From Anderseniella sp. (GTDB lineage: Bacteria; Pseudomonadota; Alphaproteobacteria; Rhizobiales; Aestuariivirgaceae): a stretch of 64,000 nucleotides of DNA. Of the stretch, positions 36,044 through 44,882 are shown one piece after another. Location of the stretch: positions 62,001 through 126,000 of the forward strand of contig JANQOK010000015.1 in NCBI GenBank assembly GCA_028289645.1. The letters are read 5' to 3'. The translations under genes and the position numbers were made by a program. The notes beneath the pieces are model-generated. The model saw nothing but the letters and a program-made list of their open reading frames with translations, was not told the origin of the DNA and did not search any database. The first letter of the stretch is position 1; each line of letters begins with the position of its first letter.

Positions 36044-36625
36044 ATGCTGAGAAATCTCTACGATTGGATGATGAGACTTGCCGGCCACCGCCATGCGCAG
36101 TGGTATCTGTCAGTGGTCTCGTTCATTGAAAGCTCGGTTTTCCCGGTTCCGCCGGACGCCATGCTGGTTCCCATGACACTGGCAAAGCCGGCCCATGCCT
36201 GGCGCTATGCGACCATGTGCACCATCGCTTCGGTGCTCGGCGGTCTGATGGGATACTATATCGGGTACGCCCTGTTCGACACCGTCGGCCAGTGGATACT
36301 GACCGTGTATAATCTCGAGGACAAATTCTTTGATTTTCAGCAGAAGTTCAATGAATGGGGTTTGCCGATCGTGTTCTTCGCAGGTTTGACACCGTTTCCA
36401 TACAAGGTCGTGACCCTGATGAGCGGTGTCACCGAAATGGCCCTGCCGACATTTATTGCAGCGTCCGTGGTCTCCCGTGGCATGCGGTTCTATCTGGTCT
36501 GCGGCCTGCTGTACTGGCTCGGCGAACCGATGCGGGAGTTTATTGAAAAATATCTGGGCTGGCTGACCCTGGCCGCAGGCATCGCCCTTGTCGGCGGATT
36601 TGCCGCCGTCAAGTTCCTGTTGTGA
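36044..36625 (+). CDS. YqaA-family membrane protein (VTT/SNARE-associated domain)
   Basis: A 193-residue inner-membrane protein of the YqaA group, related to DedA. FIESSVFPVPPDAMLVPM and FFAGLTPFPYKVVTLMSGV are the paired re-entrant-loop motifs of the VTT domain, with about four to five hydrophobic segments. DedA-type proteins act in lipid flipping and envelope homeostasis; the specific role of YqaA is unknown. I prefer the ATG at 36044 over a TTG at 36032. It is followed 20 nt later by dsbB in the same direction. Confidence 0.85.
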   Translation: MLRNLYDWMMRLAGHRHAQWYLSVVSFIESSVFPVPPDAMLVPMTLAKPAHAWRYATMCTIASVLGGLMGYYIGYALFDTVGQWILTVYNLEDKFFDFQQKFNEWGLPIVFFAGLTPFPYKVVTLMSGVTEMALPTFIAASVVSRGMRFYLVCGLLYWLGEPMREFIEKYLGWLTLAAGIALVGGFAAVKFLL

Positions 36626-36645
36626 ACAGATTGAGGAGGCCTTAG

Positions 36646-37152
36646 GTGACCGGGACCAAATCTGTACAGGAGCTGGCGCTCAACGCTTTCCTGATCGCAC
36701 TTGCGACCATAACTGCCGCCTGGACGTTCGAAATTGTCGGCGGCTACAAGCCCTGCCCGTTGTGCCTGCAACAGCGCTGGGCCTACTATTTTTCCCTGCC
36801 GGTGCTCGGGCTGATCTGGCTGCGAATGGTAACATTGAAAGCGGATCTCGACGTGGTGCGCTGGGGCCTCATAGCGGTGACCATTGCCATGGCGATCAAC
36901 GCCGGCATGGGGTTTTATCATTCCGGGGTTGAATGGGGCTGGTTCGAGGGACCATCCGCATGCTCTGCCGGCGCCGGCCTGTCCGGCGGCCTGCCGGATC
37001 TCAGCAAGGCCACCGTGATCAACTGTTCGGAGGTGCAATGGCGCATGCTTGGCTTGTCGTTTGCAGGCTGGAACATGGTCATTTCCGCCGTTATTGCCGC
37101 AATAGCAGCGCTCGGCGTCAAACGGACATATACCAAGGTCGCCGATCTCTGA
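36646..37152 (+). CDS. dsbB: disulfide bond formation protein B
   Basis: An inner-membrane quinone-linked oxidase of 168 residues that reoxidises DsbA. It has four hydrophobic segments, the first Cys pair in KPCPLCLQQRWAYY (Cys37, Cys40) and a second periplasmic pair at Cys106 and Cys127. The start is GTG at 36646 with AGGAGG about 6 nt upstream. It probably shares a transcript with the VTT-domain gene. Confidence 0.9.
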   Translation: MTGTKSVQELALNAFLIALATITAAWTFEIVGGYKPCPLCLQQRWAYYFSLPVLGLIWLRMVTLKADLDVVRWGLIAVTIAMAINAGMGFYHSGVEWGWFEGPSACSAGAGLSGGLPDLSKATVINCSEVQWRMLGLSFAGWNMVISAVIAAIAALGVKRTYTKVADL

Positions 37153-37160
37153 CTTTGCTG

Positions 37161-37721
37161 TTACGGATCCAGTTCCGTGTCCCAGTAGAGGTAGTCCTGC
37201 CAGCTTTCATGCAGGTAGTTGGGCGGGAAATGCCGGCCGTTGGCATGCAGTTGATGCACCGTCGGCTTGATCGGATGGGTCGCCGGGTGCATACCGCAGT
37301 CCTTGGCCATCTTGTTTGCCTTGCGCAAATTGCACGGGCTGCAGGCCGTCACCACATTGTCCCAGGTTGTCTGCCCGCCCTTTGAACGCGGCACCAGATG
37401 GTCAAACGTCAGATCCTCCGGGCAACCGCAATACTGGCACATGAACTTGTCACGCAGGAATACATTGAAGCGGGTGAACGCCGGATAGCGCGCCGGCTTC
37501 ACATAGGTTTTCAGGGACACCACCGAGGGCAGCCGCACCTCGAAACTGGGCGAACGCACCACCGTGTCATACTCCGATACGATGTGCACGCGCTCCAGAA
37601 ACACCGCCTTGACCACATCCTGCCAGCCCCACAGCGACAGCGGATAATAACTCAGCGGTCGGTAGTCGGCGTTCAACACAAGGGCCGGGCAACTGTCCGG
37701 CGCAACATTCGGATGCAGCAC
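37161..37721 (-). CDS. HNH endonuclease family protein
   Basis: A 186-residue protein common in alphaproteobacteria. The N-terminal half has VLNADYRPLSYYPLSLWGWQD; the HNH domain has two zinc CxxC pairs (MCQYCG at Cys95/Cys98 and ACSPC at Cys127/Cys130) around TFDHLVPRSKGG with the catalytic His108. I choose the GTG at 37721 because GGAAGGA lies about 6 nt upstream and the protein then has the usual ~185-residue length; a TTG at 37820 would add 33 atypical residues. The biological role is unknown; there is no partner restriction gene. Confidence 0.85.
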   Translation of the reverse strand: MLHPNVAPDSCPALVLNADYRPLSYYPLSLWGWQDVVKAVFLERVHIVSEYDTVVRSPSFEVRLPSVVSLKTYVKPARYPAFTRFNVFLRDKFMCQYCGCPEDLTFDHLVPRSKGGQTTWDNVVTACSPCNLRKANKMAKDCGMHPATHPIKPTVHQLHANGRHFPPNYLHESWQDYLYWDTELDP

Positions 37722-37846
37722 GTCCTGTCCTTCCAGGTTTGTTGCAACACATGCAGGCAACGATTCGTATCTACTATATCTTGTGCGACGAGCGTGTGAA
37801 GGGTGCAAATTTGTCGCCAAAAACCGCTCTGGAGCTCAGTTTGCCG

Positions 37847-38497
37847 TCAGATTCCAACTTCACGCTGGCGATCGCTCGCATAAAGCCCCCACAGATAGCA
37901 CGCCGCGACAGCGCGCCAGGGCCGCCAGCGCTCGCCGTGAGCATCCATGTCCGGGATCGACGGTACATCAGCAAGTTGTTCAAAAAGCTGCACGCCCGCC
38001 CGCACAGCAAGATCACCGGCAGGCCAGGCATCACAACGGCCAAGGCAGGTGACCAGGTAGATGTCCGCGGTCCATTGGCCGACACCGCGCAGTTGTTTGA
38101 GTTCGGCCGCAGCTGCGTCATTGTCGAGGGCGGCCAGCCGTTCGAAATTGAAAGCGCCTTCATGTTCGGCCTGCGCGGCACTGATGATCGCAGTTGCCTT
38201 GGCGCGGGTCAGGCCGTAACCGGCCAGTTCGGACACAGCCATCCGGCTGATGCGGTCTGCATCGAACGGCGCCAGCGCGGGCTCAACCCGTGCCCAGATC
38301 GAGTTTGCGGCTTTTGTGGAAATCAGCTGCCCCACTACAATGTGGGCCAGGCCGGCCAGACCGCCTTCCCGCCTGCGCAATCTCGGCAGGCCGTTTTGCT
38401 CATGCAGGGTGCGAAACCGCGGGTCAATCTCGAACAGGGCTTCCGCTCCGGCCGCAAGGTCATCTACCGTATTGATTGTATGCCCATGTTCGCTCAT
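37847..38497 (-). CDS. DNA-3-methyladenine glycosylase II (AlkA-type)
   Basis: A 216-residue HhH-GPD superfamily glycosylase that removes alkylated bases. The helix-hairpin-helix is LKQLRGVGQWTADIYLV, followed by AGDLAVRAGV with the catalytic Asp. FEIDPRFRTLHEQ and HIVVGQLIS resemble the bacterial AlkA core without the N-terminal domain of E. coli AlkA. I use the ATG at 38497, divergent from gluQ with 44 nt between; the longer frame to 38686 lies within gluQ. Confidence 0.87.
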   Translation of the reverse strand: MSEHGHTINTVDDLAAGAEALFEIDPRFRTLHEQNGLPRLRRREGGLAGLAHIVVGQLISTKAANSIWARVEPALAPFDADRISRMAVSELAGYGLTRAKATAIISAAQAEHEGAFNFERLAALDNDAAAAELKQLRGVGQWTADIYLVTCLGRCDAWPAGDLAVRAGVQLFEQLADVPSIPDMDAHGERWRPWRAVAACYLWGLYASDRQREVGI

Positions 38498-38541
38498 GAA
38501 AGCCAATATAGGATCAGATGCATAGGGATGATAGTTGACTA

Positions 38542-39390
38542 ATGGCAGGACCGGTTTTTCGCTTTGCCCCCAGCCCCAACGGCAGGCTGCATCTGGGCCA
38601 TGCCTATTCAGCGCTGTTTTCGGCGCAGCAGGCAAAGTCTCACAAGGCCCGGTTCCTGTTGCGCATTGAAGACATTGACCGGGCACGGTGCAAGCCGGAG
38701 TTCGCCGAGCAGGCCCTGGCCGACCTGAAGTGGCTTGGCCTGGACTGGCCGCAGCCGGTGCGCCACCAGTCCCGGCACATGCACGAGTACACCATTGTCA
38801 TTGACCGGCTCGAACGGCTGGGCCTGCTGTATCCGTGTTTCTGTACCCGGGCCAAACTGTCAAACGTGTCAGGCCCGAAGGATCCCGACGGCACAACCGT
38901 CTATCCCGGCTATTGCCGGCTGATGACGAAAATGGAACGCCATCGGCGCATGACGGCCGGCGAACCGTTCGCGCTGCGCCTCGACATGGCAAAAGCCATT
39001 GTCGCCGCGGGACCGGACTTGAGTTTCTATGAAGCCGGGTGCGGCCCGGACGGCGAAACCGGCGTCGTTGCCTGTACACCACAGGTCTGGGGTGATGTCA
39101 TACTGGCCCGCAAGGACATTGCAACAAGTTACCACGTGGCCGTTGTCCATGATGATGCAGTTCAGCAGATCACCCATGTCACCCGCGGCATCGACCTGTT
39201 CCACGCCACCTCCATTCACCGGGTTCTGCAGTCCATTCTGGAGCTGCCGGTGCCGATCTACATGCATCATAAGTTGATACCCGATGAGACCGGACGCAAG
39301 CTGTCCAAGAGCGCCGGCGACCGATCGCTTGCGGCCCTGCGCGACGACGGCGTCACCCCGGGCATGATCCGTGAACAGTTCGGGTTCTAG
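38542..39390 (+). CDS. gluQ: glutamyl-Q tRNA(Asp) synthetase
   Basis: A 282-residue truncated relative of glutamyl-tRNA synthetase that attaches glutamate to queuosine in tRNA-Asp. It has the class I motifs HLGH (17-20) and KLSKS (253-257) and lacks the anticodon-binding domain. The CFC and YPGYC residues match the zinc site of GluQ. Its TAG stop overlaps the convergent transporter stop (CTAG at 39387-39390). Confidence 0.93.
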   Translation: MAGPVFRFAPSPNGRLHLGHAYSALFSAQQAKSHKARFLLRIEDIDRARCKPEFAEQALADLKWLGLDWPQPVRHQSRHMHEYTIVIDRLERLGLLYPCFCTRAKLSNVSGPKDPDGTTVYPGYCRLMTKMERHRRMTAGEPFALRLDMAKAIVAAGPDLSFYEAGCGPDGETGVVACTPQVWGDVILARKDIATSYHVAVVHDDAVQQITHVTRGIDLFHATSIHRVLQSILELPVPIYMHHKLIPDETGRKLSKSAGDRSLAALRDDGVTPGMIREQFGF

Positions 39391-40316
39391 AGTGGCAGCA
39401 ACGCCAGCACGGCACTCAACGTGATGATGGACAACGCAGTTCCCGCCGCTACACTGGCCGACAGGGCCGCTTCCGCCGCTCCATGGCGTTCGGCAAATAT
39501 ATAGGCATTGGCTCCGGTCGGCAGCGCCGCAAACAGCACCACGATGCCGGCCTCGACGGCGGTCAGATCAAAAACCCCGAACGCCAGCACGGCCGCGATT
39601 GCCGGCATCGCGGCAAGCTTGAGCAGCATCAGCACACCGGCCGCAAGCCCGCTGCCCGCCAGGCCGAAACGCGCCAGTGACAGGCCGAGCGCAAACAATG
39701 CCGCCGGCACTGCCGCCTGGGCCAGCATGGCAACAACTTTCTCCGCCATGGGATTGAGCCCCAGACCGGTCAGATTCCACAAGCTTCCCGCCAGCAGGGC
39801 GAGCACAATCGGATTGGTGAATAGGTCCTTCAGCAAGGTCCGCAACAGGGCTGACAGCCCCTGGCGTTCCGTGTGCGAACCCCATTGCGCAAGCAAGGTG
39901 GCGGCAAACCACTGTACCGGCAGGTGAATGGAAATGATCAGCGCCATGGGCAGAAGTGCGTCGGAGCCATAATAGGCAACCCCCAGCGGCAGGCCCAGCA
40001 TCACCGTGTTGCCGAACCCCGCGCCAAGTGCGGCTGACGCGCCGCCGGCTCCTGCAAGCCCGCTCACCAGCCGCGAGGCCGCAATCGCCAGCATCCATAC
40101 AACTGCCACCGCGGCAAAAAACGCACTCCACAAGCCCCACGGCGGACTGGCAGGGATGCCGAGCGAGACCATGGCCTTGAACAGCATGGCCGGGATCGCA
40201 AAGGTGAACACGAATGTCGACAGGCCGCGCGCGGAGCCCTCAACAAAGAACCCCAAGCGTCCGGCGCCAAATCCCAGCACAATCAAGGCGAACACCGGCA
40301 CCACAGTTGTAATCAC
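39387..40316 (-). CDS. AEC family auxin/malonate-type efflux transporter
   Basis: A 309-residue membrane protein with about ten hydrophobic segments of the auxin efflux carrier family: FALIVLGFGAGRLGFF at the N-terminus and FAALPTGANAYIFAERHG near the end are typical. The substrate is probably a carboxylate such as malonate, but cannot be told from sequence. I use the GTG at 40316, at the start of the first membrane segment; the longer frame to 40544 would overlap the divergent methyltransferase. The ribosome-binding site is weak. Confidence 0.85.
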   Translation of the reverse strand: MITTVVPVFALIVLGFGAGRLGFFVEGSARGLSTFVFTFAIPAMLFKAMVSLGIPASPPWGLWSAFFAAVAVVWMLAIAASRLVSGLAGAGGASAALGAGFGNTVMLGLPLGVAYYGSDALLPMALIISIHLPVQWFAATLLAQWGSHTERQGLSALLRTLLKDLFTNPIVLALLAGSLWNLTGLGLNPMAEKVVAMLAQAAVPAALFALGLSLARFGLAGSGLAAGVLMLLKLAAMPAIAAVLAFGVFDLTAVEAGIVVLFAALPTGANAYIFAERHGAAEAALSASVAAGTALSIITLSAVLALLPL

Positions 40317-40381
40317 ACTTTGCAAACCGGCCCCTGCCCGTTGAATGTTGTCTCTGCATCCAGTTTGGATACACTGACGCG

Positions 40382-41041
40382 ATGGCAAGCTCCAACAGAA
40401 TACCGTCCAATGTCGATGCCAAATCCGCGCAGCTGCTCGAGCGTGCCTATCAGTTGTCTGGCGACGCCGATACCCGCGATCTCTATCGCGACTGGGCCGA
40501 AACCTATGACAGGACCATGCTGGACGGATTGGGATATCTGTCACCCCGACTGGTAGGCGCGTTGCTGGCCGACCATGTGGCAGACAAATCCGGCCCGGTG
40601 CTGGACGTCGGTGCCGGTACCGGTTTGGCGGGGCAGGAGCTTGCAGGCCTCGGCTTCACAACAATCGACGCCATAGACTATTCTGCAGACATGCTCGCCG
40701 TGGCGGCGCAACGCAACATTTACCGGCACCTGGTCGAGGCAGACCTCACCCGGCCGCTGGAGTTTCCCGACGCGGCTTATGCAGCGGCTGTATGCACCGG
40801 CACGTTCACCCATGGCCATGTCGGTCCATCGTGCCTGACAGAACTGTTTCGCATTATCGCACCCGGCGGGCTGTTTGCATTTTCGATCAATGCAGGCGTC
40901 TGGGCGGACGCCGGTTTTGAGGCTGAACTGCGACGTCTCGAGCAGGCCGGAACGGCCCGGCTGCTGATGCGCCGGGCCGGTGTCAACTACGAGACATCGT
41001 CCGGCAACGACTCATGGCTCAACCTGTATGAACGGCAGTAG
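40382..41041 (+). CDS. class I SAM-dependent methyltransferase, tandem copy 1
   Basis: A 219-residue methyltransferase. SAM motif I is VLDVGAGTGLAG (about residue 75), followed by IDAIDYSADMLAVA, a motif II/III acidic pair and IIAPGGLFAFS. It is a clear paralogue of the next gene: both share DLYRDWAETYDRTML-like N-termini, YRHLVEADL and GTFTHGHVGP. Substrate unknown. Its last 14 nt overlap the start of copy 2. Confidence 0.82.
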   Translation: MASSNRIPSNVDAKSAQLLERAYQLSGDADTRDLYRDWAETYDRTMLDGLGYLSPRLVGALLADHVADKSGPVLDVGAGTGLAGQELAGLGFTTIDAIDYSADMLAVAAQRNIYRHLVEADLTRPLEFPDAAYAAAVCTGTFTHGHVGPSCLTELFRIIAPGGLFAFSINAGVWADAGFEAELRRLEQAGTARLLMRRAGVNYETSSGNDSWLNLYERQ

Positions 41042-41654
41042 CGATAACGCCCGCCGCAACCTCAAGCGCGCCAGGGCAATCAGCGGCAGCAATGAGGCCC
41101 GGACGGTTTATGCCGAGTGGGCAGCCAGCTATGACCGCGATGTGTTTTCCACCCTGAAGGTCACCGGCACCGACACCATTGCGGACCTGCTTCACGAACA
41201 CTCGGCAGACCCTGAAAGCACCCGGGTGCTTGATGCCGGGTGCGGCACCGGCGCGGTTGCCGCCCGGCTGAAGATGCACGGATTCACCTGTATCGATGGC
41301 ATCGACCTGTCTCCGGACATGCTGAAGATTGCACATTCAAAAAGACTGTACCGGCACCTGACCGAAGCAGATCTGAATCAGCCGTTTGACATGCCGGACA
41401 GCCCCTATCCCGCCATTGTCAGCGCCGGCACCTTCACCACGGGCCATGTCGGCGCCAACGGATTTCACAACCTGTTTGCGCACCTGAAAAATGACGGTCT
41501 GATGGCCTGTGTTGTTGCCAATCCGGTCTGGCAGGGCGACCGGTTCAACAGGTTGATTGATGACCTTCCGGCAAGCGTGCTGGTCAACCGCGTTGAGGCC
41601 ACGATGCAAGACGGTGAGCCGGACGCACACATGCTGGTTTTGCGCAGGAACTGA
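41028..41654 (+). CDS. class I SAM-dependent methyltransferase, tandem copy 2
   Basis: A 208-residue methyltransferase with motif I VLDAGCGTGAVA, GIDLSPDMLKIA, YRHLTEADL and GTFTTGHVGANG. It is paralogous to copy 1 and overlaps it by 14 nt, so translation is likely coupled. The duplication is old, since the copies differ throughout. I choose the ATG at 41028 because it keeps only a short overlap; an upstream ATG at 40980 would add residues out of family pattern. It is convergent with the GNAT gene. Confidence 0.82.
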   Translation: MNGSSDNARRNLKRARAISGSNEARTVYAEWAASYDRDVFSTLKVTGTDTIADLLHEHSADPESTRVLDAGCGTGAVAARLKMHGFTCIDGIDLSPDMLKIAHSKRLYRHLTEADLNQPFDMPDSPYPAIVSAGTFTTGHVGANGFHNLFAHLKNDGLMACVVANPVWQGDRFNRLIDDLPASVLVNRVEATMQDGEPDAHMLVLRRN

Positions 41655-41658
41655 ATTT

Positions 41659-42114
41659 CTACAACTTCAGTTTGTAGCCGACATGACTGGCGACAAACCC
41701 CAGCCGGTCATAAAACCGATGCGCATCTCCGCGGGTCTTGTCGGAAGTCAGCTGCACCAGGCTGCAGCCGCGTGAGCGGCTTTCCTGGATGGCGAACTCG
41801 AACATGCGCTGGCCCAGCCCGCTGCCGCGATGTGAGGCCGCGACCCGCACCGCCTCGATCTGACAGCGCCAGGCCCCCTTGCGGCTGACACCGGCAATGA
41901 ACGTGAGCTGCATGGTTGCTGCAATCACTTCGCCTTCCTGGGCCACGACCAGAAACTGGTTCGGATCACGGTCCAGCGCATCGAACGCGGAAATGTAGGC
42001 TTCATCCAGCGGCAGGCGGGCATCTTCCCGGCCATGCCCGAGTCCGTCGTCAGCCAGCAATGCCACAATGGCCGGAAGGTCTTCCTTGCAGGCTCTGCGC
42101 AACTGTACGTCCAT
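41659..42114 (-). CDS. GNAT family N-acetyltransferase
   Basis: A 151-residue GCN5-related acetyltransferase. The acetyl-CoA binding motif is VRVAASHRGSGLGQRMFEFAI (R/Q-x-x-G-x-G/A form), with LTSDKTRGDAHRFYDRLGF near the C-terminus. The substrate is unknown. The stop lies 4 nt from the convergent methyltransferase stop, and the gene is 46 nt upstream of ecm's stop in the same direction. Confidence 0.85.
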   Translation of the reverse strand: MDVQLRRACKEDLPAIVALLADDGLGHGREDARLPLDEAYISAFDALDRDPNQFLVVAQEGEVIAATMQLTFIAGVSRKGAWRCQIEAVRVAASHRGSGLGQRMFEFAIQESRSRGCSLVQLTSDKTRGDAHRFYDRLGFVASHVGYKLKL

Positions 42115-42160
42115 TACCGCTTCCTCATTGCGCGACGATGCGGTCCAACATCGTTTCGCT

Positions 42161-44152
42161 CTAGGCCGCAGCGTCGTCCAGGCGGCCGTCTATCTCTTTC
42201 ACGATTTCACCCATGATCCCGGTCATGCGGAAATCCTTCGGCGTGTAAACCTTGGCCACGCCCATCTGTTTCAGCACATTGGCATCCTCTTCCGGAATGA
42301 TGCCGCCCACAACCACCGGCACCTTGTCCATGCCTGCAGTGCGCATCCGGTTCATCACGTCACGCACCAGCGGCACGTGACTGCCGGACAGGATGGACAG
42401 GCCAACCACGTGTACCTGCTGCTCGATCGCCGCCGACACGATTTCTTCCGGGGTCAGGCGAATGCCTTCATAGACAACTTCCATTCCCACTTCACCGGCC
42501 CGTACTGCAATCTGCTCGGCACCGTTTGAGTGCCCGTCCAGACCGGGCTTGCCGACCAGAAACTTGACCGGCACACCCAGCCGTTCCGACAGGGCGGCCA
42601 CCTGTTCGCGTACTGTGTCCGCGTTTTCAGGTGCCGCCAGGGTGACGACCGTGCCGACCCCGGTGGGGGCACGATACTCCCCGAACACGTCACGCAGGGT
42701 CTGCCCCCACTCACCTGTGGTGACGCCGACTTTCGCACACGCGATTGACGGATCCATGATGTTGCTGCCGTTGCGGGCCGCCGCTTCAAGATCCGACAGG
42801 GCCGCCTCGACGTCTGCTGCATTGCGCTGCTTGCGCCATTGCTTCAGGCGCTCAACCTGTTCCTGTTCCACGTGTTCAGGCACCGTCAGGATGCTGTCGC
42901 CGTCGCCGCCCGACAGTGGTGACGGCTCGCTGGTCTCGTAGGCATTGACGCCCACCACCGTCTCGCGGCCTTCCTCGATTGCCTTGATACGCGCCGAATT
43001 GGACTTGACCAGTTCGGCCTTCATATAGCCGCTGTCCACCGCTGCCACCGCACCGCCCATCTCCTCGATGACCGCCAGTTCCTTCAGTGCCGCCGACTTG
43101 AGTGCTTCGACCTTGGCACCGACAACTTCCGATCCGTCAAAAATGTCGCCGTTTTCAAGCAGGTCGGTTTCAAACGCCATGATCTGCTGCATGCGCAGGG
43201 ACCATTGCTGATCCCAGGCCCGCGGCAGTCCAAGCGCCTCGTTCCATGCCGGCAACTGCACGGCGCGGGCGCGGGCATTCTTGGACAGCACCACGGCCAG
43301 CATTTCGATCAGGATTCGGTAGACGTTGTTTTCAGGCTGCTGTTCGGTCAACCCGAGCGAATTTACCTGGACGCCATACCGGAACCGGCGCAGCTTTTCG
43401 TCTTCAACACCGTAACGGTTCCGGCAGATGTCATCCCACAACTCGGTGAAGGCCCGCATTTTGGACAGCTCGGTGATGAACTTGATACCTGCGTTCACGA
43501 AGAAGCTGATGCGGCCCACGATCATCGGGAAGTGTTCTTCTGGCACCTGCCCTGACGCTTTGACGCCATCCAGAACCGCAATCGCGGTCGCCAGCGCAAA
43601 AGCCAGCTCCTGGGCCGACGTAGCGCCTGCTTCCTGCAGGTGGTACGAACACACATTCATCGGGTTCCACTTCGGGCACGCGGTTCGCGACCAGGTGATC
43701 GTGTCCGTGATCAGCCGCATCGAAGGCTGTGGCGGAAAAACGTAGGTGCCACGCGACAGGTATTCCTTGATGATGTCGTTCTGCGTCGTGCCGGTCAGGC
43801 TCGCCCTAGCGGCTCCCTGTTCTTCGGCAACGGCAACATACAGCGCCAGCAGCCAGGCCGCAGTGGCGTTGATAGTCATCGACGTGTTCATCCGCTCCAG
43901 CGGGATGTCCTGAAACAGGGTGCGCATGTCGCCTATGTGCGACACCGGAACTCCGACCTTGCCGACCTCGCCACGTGCCAGCAGATGATCGCTGTCATAG
44001 CCGGTCTGGGTCGGCAGGTCGAAGGCCACAGACAGGCCGGTCTGGCCCTTGTCGAGGTTGCGCCGGTAAAGCTCGTTGCTGGCCTTGGCGGTGGAATGCC
44101 CGGCATAGGTGCGGAAAATCCAAGGGCGGTCACGATTTATCTGGTCATTCAT
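42161..44152 (-). CDS. ecm: ethylmalonyl-CoA mutase
   Basis: A coenzyme B12-dependent mutase of 663 residues converting (2R)-ethylmalonyl-CoA to (2S)-methylsuccinyl-CoA. The N-terminal mutase domain begins RDRPWIFRTYAGHSTAKASNELYRRNL and has SMTINATAAWLLALY; the C-terminal B12 domain has GLDGHSNGAEQI with the cobalt-ligand motif DxHxxG at Asp539-Gly544. The family alternative is methylmalonyl-CoA mutase, but the single-chain length and the neighbouring ccr and mcd genes favour Ecm (MeaA type). A TGCAGCACTTGCA sequence lies about 60-70 nt upstream. Confidence 0.93.
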   Translation of the reverse strand: MNDQINRDRPWIFRTYAGHSTAKASNELYRRNLDKGQTGLSVAFDLPTQTGYDSDHLLARGEVGKVGVPVSHIGDMRTLFQDIPLERMNTSMTINATAAWLLALYVAVAEEQGAARASLTGTTQNDIIKEYLSRGTYVFPPQPSMRLITDTITWSRTACPKWNPMNVCSYHLQEAGATSAQELAFALATAIAVLDGVKASGQVPEEHFPMIVGRISFFVNAGIKFITELSKMRAFTELWDDICRNRYGVEDEKLRRFRYGVQVNSLGLTEQQPENNVYRILIEMLAVVLSKNARARAVQLPAWNEALGLPRAWDQQWSLRMQQIMAFETDLLENGDIFDGSEVVGAKVEALKSAALKELAVIEEMGGAVAAVDSGYMKAELVKSNSARIKAIEEGRETVVGVNAYETSEPSPLSGGDGDSILTVPEHVEQEQVERLKQWRKQRNAADVEAALSDLEAAARNGSNIMDPSIACAKVGVTTGEWGQTLRDVFGEYRAPTGVGTVVTLAAPENADTVREQVAALSERLGVPVKFLVGKPGLDGHSNGAEQIAVRAGEVGMEVVYEGIRLTPEEIVSAAIEQQVHVVGLSILSGSHVPLVRDVMNRMRTAGMDKVPVVVGGIIPEEDANVLKQMGVAKVYTPKDFRMTGIMGEIVKEIDGRLDDAAA

Positions 44153-44377
44153 CGAATTGCTGATCCGGTTGCTTGTTGTCTCACGGGGCTGGCGTTGAAA
44201 TCACAACGCCTGCAGCACTTGCATACCAAGGAAAACAAATATCAGGCGATTGCCGATAATCGAAGCATGAACTCTATTGCAGCGCAACCAGACTTTAGGA
44301 TTTGTCGGGACAGCCAGCAGCCATCGCCGCGACAAATCGTGACAATTTCGCGATGATTACCAGTTTGGAATTGATGC

Positions 44378-44716
44378 CTAGTCGGCAGAGTTGCGGTAGT
44401 AGGCCAGCAACATCATGGCCACAACCGCCATGCCGATATTGGCGGCGACTGCGATCATCACCATGCTGTCAATACCCGGAATGTGATAGCTGCGAGCGAA
44501 CATATTGGCGACGTAAGCGCCGGCAAACAGCCCGGTGAAATTCATTATCGTATTGAAAAGAGAGCTAAATTTCAAATACGAGTTGATGATGGTGGTACCG
44601 GCCAGGCACATCGCGCAGACGATCAGAAGCGGCGTTGTGCCAAGTTCGGCGTTAGCGAACGGCAGATAAGAACCCCAGTTAATGCTAATGCCCAGAAGGC
44701 TCAGAAAGTCGTTCAT
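44378..44716 (-). CDS. small hydrophobic membrane protein
   Basis: A 112-residue protein with three or four hydrophobic helices (for example LLIVCAMCLAGTTIINSYL and MIAVAANIGMAVVAMMLLAYY). I do not recognise a family. I choose the ATG at 44716 (MNDFLSLL), about 8 nt after an AGG element; a TTG at 44743 is also possible. It sits between ecm and ccr within the ethylmalonyl-CoA block, pointing away from ccr. Confidence 0.6.
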   Translation of the reverse strand: MNDFLSLLGISINWGSYLPFANAELGTTPLLIVCAMCLAGTTIINSYLKFSSLFNTIMNFTGLFAGAYVANMFARSYHIPGIDSMVMIAVAANIGMAVVAMMLLAYYRNSAD

Positions 44717-44820
44717 GCCAGTAGCCTGATACAGTCGTGCCAAAGATGAACTTGGGATACTAGGCCATCGAGGTTGCCATTAGGTAAACAGATAATGGAC
44801 AATTTGAATTAGATAAATTC

Positions 44821-44837
44821 TTTGTTGCAATGCAGCA
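44821..44837. promoter_or_regulatory. putative PhaR-type site upstream of ccr
   Basis: TTGTTGCAATGCAGCA contains the same core TGCAATGCA (44826-44834) as the two sites in the phaA-phaR region and lies about 49 nt upstream of the ccr start. It is largely symmetrical (GCTGC/GTTGC arms). A link of PhaR to ccr is inferred from the shared core and from the reported role of PhaR in acetyl-CoA flux in methylotrophs. Confidence 0.45.
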
Positions 44838-44882
44838 TTATCTGCCCGATGCTATGCCGGAAATTTATGCAGGAGATCAATC

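Noticed and set aside
44299-44348. Inverted pair GATTTGTCG ... CGACAAATC between ecm and the small membrane protein
   Set aside because: The arms are 9 nt with a 32-nt loop and no T tract. It may be a weak regulatory site but is not distinguishable from chance by eye.
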